This document shows positions 60,093 to 64,000 of a stretch of 64,000 bases of DNA, piece after piece. The stretch is from contig NZ_AUFK01000014.1 in the NCBI RefSeq assembly GCF_000426465.1, forward strand, positions 186,001 to 250,000, read 5' to 3'. Made by a program: the position numbers and the translations under genes. Under the pieces are notes generated by a model, which saw only the letters and a list, made by a program, of their open reading frames with translations, did no database searches and was not told the origin of the DNA. The stretch comes from Epilithonimonas caeni DSM 17710. Its GTDB lineage: Bacteria > Bacteroidota > Bacteroidia > Flavobacteriales > Weeksellaceae. Numbering within the stretch: the stretch's first letter is position 1; each line of letters opens with the position of its first letter.

Positions 60093-60536
60093 ATGGAACT
60101 GAAGGACGAAAGTTTGATCAACATCCACAATTTTTTGCCTCATCGCGAACCAATGCTGATGACGGATTATATTTTGGAATTGACGGAAGATAAAGTCATC
60201 ACATCATTTAAAATTACCCAAGACAATATTTTTGTTTCAGACAACACATTTATTGAGGCCGGATTAATAGAAAACCTGGCGCAGACATGCTCATCAATCC
60301 TCGGACAAAGTTTTTTCCAGAATCCGGATGTTGAAACAAAAGTGATCGGTTTCATTACGAATATCAAAAAAATAGAGATTTTCGCGTTGCCGAAAGTTGA
60401 TGATATCATCATCTCAAAGGCTTCTTTGATCTCTCAGTTTGAAAACATCTGCAACATTTTTTGCGAAACTTTTCTTGATGATAAAATATTAATCAGAGCC
60501 GAAATCAATTTGTTTATTCAAGAAGTAAAACAATAA
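60093..60536 (+). CDS. 3-hydroxyacyl-ACP dehydratase, FabZ-like
   Basis: The 147-residue hotdog carries the catalytic motif FLPHREPMLMTD with His and the helix FIEAGLIENLAQTCSSILGQ with Glu. It should dehydrate 3-hydroxyacyl intermediates in aryl-polyene synthesis. It begins 6 nt after the His-less paralog stop and ends 2 nt before the next gene. Length matches FabZ. Likely works on ACP-bound polyene intermediates rather than in general fatty acid synthesis. Confidence 0.87.
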   Translation: MELKDESLINIHNFLPHREPMLMTDYILELTEDKVITSFKITQDNIFVSDNTFIEAGLIENLAQTCSSILGQSFFQNPDVETKVIGFITNIKKIEIFALPKVDDIIISKASLISQFENICNIFCETFLDDKILIRAEINLFIQEVKQ

Positions 60537-60538
60537 CG

Positions 60539-60943
60539 ATGAAAAAGCAAGACATTCCACAGGACGAAAGCAGTATGCAATCGGCAAATATGACCGAAAT
60601 GTTATATGTGACGGATGAAAATAACAATTATACCACCGCTCAAAGCATTGGTTGGGAAGCCAAAAAAGCAGCCCTTGACGAATCGATGGCACTGATCAAT
60701 GAGCGTATCGAAGAAGCTAAACAGAATGTTGCAAATGGAATCGTAAGTCCCATCATCTATTTTATGGAACTCAATAAAATGGATCTGCAGGTTCTTGCAG
60801 CCTATGTGGATAAATGGCAATGGACCGTGAAAAGACACGCAAAACCAAAAAATTTCAAAAAACTCAGCGATTCTACCCTGAAAAAATATGCAGATGCATT
60901 TGGGATTTCGGTAGACGAATTAAAAAACTTCGACGGTAAATAA
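60539..60943 (+). CDS. Small helical protein of the pigment cluster, possible HTH end
   Basis: No named family is recognised. The N-terminal 40 residues are polar. The middle (about 35-95) is a helical run AKKAALDESMALINERIEEA and NVANGIVSPIIYFMELNKMD. The end reads QVLAAYVDKWQWTVKRHAKP then FKKLSDSTLKKYADAFGISV, the look of an Xre-type HTH. Such a protein could regulate the cluster, or be a structural partner. It lies 2 nt after the dehydratase and 2 nt before the BtrH-like gene, and belongs to the operon. No signal peptide. Confidence 0.75.
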   Translation: MKKQDIPQDESSMQSANMTEMLYVTDENNNYTTAQSIGWEAKKAALDESMALINERIEEAKQNVANGIVSPIIYFMELNKMDLQVLAAYVDKWQWTVKRHAKPKNFKKLSDSTLKKYADAFGISVDELKNFDGK

Positions 60944-60945
60944 CA

Positions 60946-61941
60946 ATGAAGATCAACTTTGAACACCACCAAACCGCTCACTGCGAAAACGGTGTTGCCT
61001 CCAACTTACTTTTAAATAAAGGGTTAAAACTTAGCGAACCCATGATTTTCGGAATTGGTTCCGGATTGTTTTTCGTGTATTTACCTTTCCTGAAAGTGAA
61101 TTTTGCGCCGGGATTCAGCTATCGTCCGATGCCGGGAGCGATTTTCAGCAAAGCCGCAAAAAGACTGGGCATTAAAATCAAAAGACAGAAATTCTCCAAT
61201 CCCAAAGATGCACAAACCGCTTTAGAGAAAAATTTAGAACAGAATATCCCGACAGGATTGCAGGTTGGAGTTTTCAACCTGACTTATTTTCCTGAAGAAT
61301 ATAAATTTCATTTCAACGCACACAACCTTGTGGTTTATGGCAAAGAAAACGGCAGATTTTTAATCAGCGACCCTGTAATGGATTTCGCAACTTCCCTTTC
61401 CGAAGCCGAACTGGAAAAAGTTCGTTACGCAAAAGGGGCACTTCCACCGAAAGGTCATATGTATTTTCCGACTCACATTCCGGAAACGGTAAACCTTGAA
61501 GAAGCCATCAAAAAAGGAATAAAAGACACCTGCAAAAATATGCTGGCTCCCGTTCCGATTATTGGTGTAAAAGCGATGCGTTGGGTGGCAAAAAGCATCC
61601 CGAAATGGGCAGAGAAAAAAGGAACGAAAGTAACCAATCATTATCTTGGCCAGCTCATCAGAATGCAGGAGGAAATCGGAACCGGCGGTGGCGGATTCAG
61701 GTTTATTTATGGTGCTTTTTTACAGGAAGCTGCTGTCATTCTTAAAAATGATGAGCTGAAAGAACTTTCAAAGGAAATCACAACAATCGGCGACCTTTGG
61801 AGAGATTTCGCGGTGGATATTGCGAGAGTTTACAAGAATAGAAATTCGAAAAGTGATATTTATAATCAGCTTTCAAAATCGATGCTTCATATTGCTGATT
61901 TGGAAGAAGCTTTTTATAAGAAACTGAGAAAAGCGATTTAG
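60946..61941 (+). CDS. BtrH N-terminal domain family protein
   Basis: The 331-residue protein opens with FEHHQTAHCENGVASNLLLN, the conserved His/Cys start of the BtrH_N (C39-like) fold, which in butirosin synthesis transfers an acyl chain. Further matches: GIGSGLFFVYLPFLKVNFAP and FHFNAHNLVVYGKENGRFLISDP with the second His. The C-terminal half is helical (about 190-331). It probably moves an acyl chain between ACP and the resorcinol or a head group. It follows the helical protein by 2 nt and precedes the ABC ATPase by 1 nt. Confidence 0.87.
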   Translation: MKINFEHHQTAHCENGVASNLLLNKGLKLSEPMIFGIGSGLFFVYLPFLKVNFAPGFSYRPMPGAIFSKAAKRLGIKIKRQKFSNPKDAQTALEKNLEQNIPTGLQVGVFNLTYFPEEYKFHFNAHNLVVYGKENGRFLISDPVMDFATSLSEAELEKVRYAKGALPPKGHMYFPTHIPETVNLEEAIKKGIKDTCKNMLAPVPIIGVKAMRWVAKSIPKWAEKKGTKVTNHYLGQLIRMQEEIGTGGGGFRFIYGAFLQEAAVILKNDELKELSKEITTIGDLWRDFAVDIARVYKNRNSKSDIYNQLSKSMLHIADLEEAFYKKLRKAI

Positions 61942-61942
61942 T

Positions 61943-62695
61943 TTGGAGAATATTATAGAAATAAAAAATCTTTACAAGAAATATCAAAATGCAGAAGAAT
62001 TTTCTGTCAATGATATTTCTTTAAATATATCTAAAAACGAGATCTACGGAATTCTCGGTCCCAACGGAGCCGGAAAAACTACGTTGATTTCTATGCTTTC
62101 CGGTTTGATCAAACCAACTTCAGGAAGTTTTACCATCAACGGACTTTCTCCTCAGAAAAACAGCACAAAACTGAAACAGATTATTGGCGTTGTTCCACAG
62201 GAATATGCGCTTTATCCGACTTTGACCGCTAAAGAAAACCTGATGTTTTTTGGAAGCTTGTATGGTTTAAGTCACAAAAAATTAAGAGATACCATCGATG
62301 AATCTTTAGAATTGATGGGCTTATCAAAATTTGCAGATAAAAAAGTCGACCAGTTTTCAGGAGGAATGAAACGCCGTTGCAACCTGATTGCAGGAACGCT
62401 TCACAATCCGAAAGTTCTGTTTCTGGACGAACCGACAGTTGGTGTTGATGTACAATCCAAAAAAGCGATTATTGATTATCTTTTAGATTTAAATAAAAAA
62501 GGAACGTGCATTATTTACACTTCGCACCACTTATCGGAAGCGGAAGAATTTTGTACTCAAATCGCGATTATCGACCACGGAAAAATTCACGCAACCGGAA
62601 CACCTGAAGAACTGGTGCAAAGAGTTGCCAATGCAGAAAACCTGGAAGACGTTTTCATATCATTAACCGGAAAAGAACTGAGAGATGTTGTATAA
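61943..62695 (+). CDS. ABC transporter ATP-binding protein (pigment operon)
   Basis: The start is TTG 61943, 1 nt after the previous stop. Motifs in order: Walker A GPNGAGKTTL, Q-loop VVPQEYALYP, signature FSGGMKRRC, Walker B VLFLDEPTVGVD and switch His in YTSHHLSEAE. It powers export of the pigment or its precursor with the ABC-2 permease that overlaps its end by 11 nt. Length of 250 residues is typical. Confidence 0.95.
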   Translation: MENIIEIKNLYKKYQNAEEFSVNDISLNISKNEIYGILGPNGAGKTTLISMLSGLIKPTSGSFTINGLSPQKNSTKLKQIIGVVPQEYALYPTLTAKENLMFFGSLYGLSHKKLRDTIDESLELMGLSKFADKKVDQFSGGMKRRCNLIAGTLHNPKVLFLDEPTVGVDVQSKKAIIDYLLDLNKKGTCIIYTSHHLSEAEEFCTQIAIIDHGKIHATGTPEELVQRVANAENLEDVFISLTGKELRDVV

Positions 62696-63944
62696 ACTGT
62701 GGAGAAGTTTTTTTAAGGAAATCCTTTTACTTAAGCGCGATATCGGAGGAATTGTCATTATATTTCTAATGCCTTTGCTGCTGATCATAACCATTACATT
62801 GATTCAGGATTCGACGTTTAAAAATCTGGAAGGCTCAAAAATTCCGATTATTTTCATCGACAACGACCATTCTGAAATTTCAAAAAAAATAGAATCCGAA
62901 CTGAAAGCCAGCAAAAGTTTCCAGCTTTTGCCCAATTATAACGAAAATTCGGCTAAAGAAGCTGTGTTTTCCGGTGATTATCAGATGGCGATTGTGATTC
63001 CTCAGAATCTGACGAAAGATATCAATTCAAATATCGATTCAAAAGTTCAGACGATTGTAAGTTCTTTTGGTTTGGAAACGGATTCGACAGCAACAAAACC
63101 CGTAGCCTCAAAAGCCAAGGATATTCATTTATATTTTGACCCTGCAACCAATGCCGGATTCAAAAATTCGGTAATGAATGCCATCAACAAAATGGTTTTT
63201 GAGATCGAGAATAAAAAAATCTACAAAGCGTTTCAAGACCAACTGGGAACAACGGAAGATTTGGATAACAAGAGTTTGATCACTTTTAAAGAAATCGTTC
63301 CGAAATCTGCTTTTGAAGTCAAACCCAACTCGGTTCAGCACAATGTTCCGGCTTGGGCGTTGTTTGCGATTTTCTTCATTGTCGTGCCTTTGTCGATTAA
63401 TTTAGTTAAAGAAAAAAGTCAGGGAACGAGCGTGAGAGTTCGTGTAAGTCCGACGCCGTATTATATTCATATTTTAGGAAAAACATTTACGTATCTGATT
63501 ATCTGCGTCATCCAGTTTTTACTGATGGTAGCCGTTGGAGTCTGCCTTTTTCCGTATATGGATTTACCACAATTTGACGTGACCGGAAAAATGTTCAATC
63601 TCCTCATCGTCACTTTGTTTGCAGGTTTAGCAGCCATTGGCTTCGGGATTTTACTGGGAACCGTTGCCGATACTCAGGAACAGTCTGCCCCGTTTGGTGC
63701 AACTTCCGTAGTTGTTTTGGCAGCGATCGGAGGAATCTGGGTTCCGGTATTTTTAATGCCTGAATTTATGCAGTCTATAGCAAAGTTCTCTCCTATGAAT
63801 TGGGGGTTGAATGCCTACTACGACATCATATTACGAAACAGCGGAATCGGTGGAATTGCTAAAGAACTGATTTTCTTATTTTTGTTCTATCTTGCAATGG
63901 TTGGAATATCATTAATTTACGAAAGAAAACAGAATGCAGTCTAA
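62685..63944 (+). CDS. ABC-2 type transporter permease (pigment operon)
   Basis: The 419-residue membrane protein has an N-terminal TM helix (GIVIIFLMPLLLIITITLI), a large periplasmic domain (about 45-220), then five helices in the ABC-2 pattern (LFAIFFIVVPLSINLVKEKS, IICVIQFLLMVAVGVCLFPY and so on). It overlaps the ATPase gene by 11 nt and the next gene by 11 nt, typical of coupled operon genes. It should export or flip the dialkylresorcinol/flexirubin or its precursor. Confidence 0.93.
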   Translation: MLYKLWRSFFKEILLLKRDIGGIVIIFLMPLLLIITITLIQDSTFKNLEGSKIPIIFIDNDHSEISKKIESELKASKSFQLLPNYNENSAKEAVFSGDYQMAIVIPQNLTKDINSNIDSKVQTIVSSFGLETDSTATKPVASKAKDIHLYFDPATNAGFKNSVMNAINKMVFEIENKKIYKAFQDQLGTTEDLDNKSLITFKEIVPKSAFEVKPNSVQHNVPAWALFAIFFIVVPLSINLVKEKSQGTSVRVRVSPTPYYIHILGKTFTYLIICVIQFLLMVAVGVCLFPYMDLPQFDVTGKMFNLLIVTLFAGLAAIGFGILLGTVADTQEQSAPFGATSVVVLAAIGGIWVPVFLMPEFMQSIAKFSPMNWGLNAYYDIILRNSGIGGIAKELIFLFLFYLAMVGISLIYERKQNAV

Positions 63945-64000
63945 GGAAAATTTAACTTGTACAGAAGAAGTTCGTGTAAGGTTCAACGAAACAGACCCTT
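63934..64000 (+). CDS. Acyl-CoA thioesterase (4HBT), 3' truncated by the window edge
   Basis: ATG 63934 lies inside the end of the permease gene (11-nt overlap). The first 22 residues, MQSKENLTCTEEVRVRFNET plus DP, match the beginning of hotdog thioesterases, where the RFxExD-P loop carries the catalytic Asp. The rest is outside the window. Thioesterases next to aryl-polyene/DAR genes release acyl products from carriers; that role is inferred. Confidence 0.7.
   Translation, partial: MQSKENLTCTEEVRVRFNETDP

Noticed and set aside
1-64000. CRISPR array or prophage
   Set aside because: No regularly spaced identical direct repeats with unique spacers, and no capsid, terminase, tail or integrase genes were seen.

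Overview
The window reads as chromosomal DNA of a flavobacterium, most like the Chryseobacterium group (Bacteroidota, Weeksellaceae). Supporting signs are low GC content, weak Shine-Dalgarno signals, TAnnTTTG-type promoter boxes, a type IX secretion C-terminal sorting domain, the DUF6089-uppS-bamA-ompH-ompH order, and a dialkylresorcinol/flexirubin-type cluster (darA, darB, an MMPL-acyltransferase fusion and two hotdog proteins). No transposase, prophage, rRNA or CRISPR array was seen. The family calls are recognition by eye, not search results.

Layout. 1-2.2 kb: end of a lipid or polysaccharide modification set (AMP ligase, SDR, hexapeptide acyltransferase). 2.4-3.5 kb: ECF sigma factor with a small repeat-bearing membrane protein. 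3.57-3.87 kb: three tRNAs (Leu-UAA, Gly-GCC, Leu-UAG) on the minus strand. 4.0-8.6 kb: DUF3127 protein, histidine catabolism (hutG, hutF), aat, and an EamA transporter. 8.6-18.5 kb: an accessory locus around a lipoprotein TPR histidine kinase and response regulator, with a 58-residue secreted peptide gene and two operons. These encode a YegP-like protein, an HsdR-N-type nuclease-fold protein, a Cys-rich SH3 protein, PH/SHOCT, TM2, small membrane, TerB-like, coiled-coil membrane and vWA-like lipoprotein products. 18.5-27.5 kb (minus): TPR protein, rfbD, a thioesterase, and the outer-membrane assembly block. 27.6-42.6 kb (minus): exopolysaccharide genes (Wzc, Wza, MraY/WecA-like, GT2, EpsG, two OafA-like acyltransferases, two GT-C-like proteins, a glycoside hydrolase) with an arginase-like protein among them. 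42.8-47.8 kb: low-GC, cassette-like islands flanked by GCCACTAAC/GTTAGTGGC repeats (two SUKH proteins, a truncated YdcF, an AraC regulator, a serine hydrolase). 47.8-53.7 kb (minus): topA, an FG-GAP/ASPIC protein secreted by T9SS, and a diheme cytochrome lipoprotein. 53.9-64.0 kb (plus): the start of the dialkylresorcinol/flexirubin operon, which runs off the window.

How the parts work together. The most interesting region is 8.6-18.5 kb. A near-palindrome, TACGGATTTCC(G/A)TA, lies upstream of both the minus-strand gene at 8590-9468 and the YegP operon at 12536. At both sites exactly 22 nt separates it from a TAATTT-type -7 box. The kinase and regulator genes lie between the two sites, so a local regulon is the simplest reading; the regulator-operator link is inference. 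In the last 10 kb the genes are tightly packed (overlaps or gaps below 10 nt beyond darA), fitting one operon that makes, condenses, esterifies and exports aryl-polyene/resorcinol lipid pigment.
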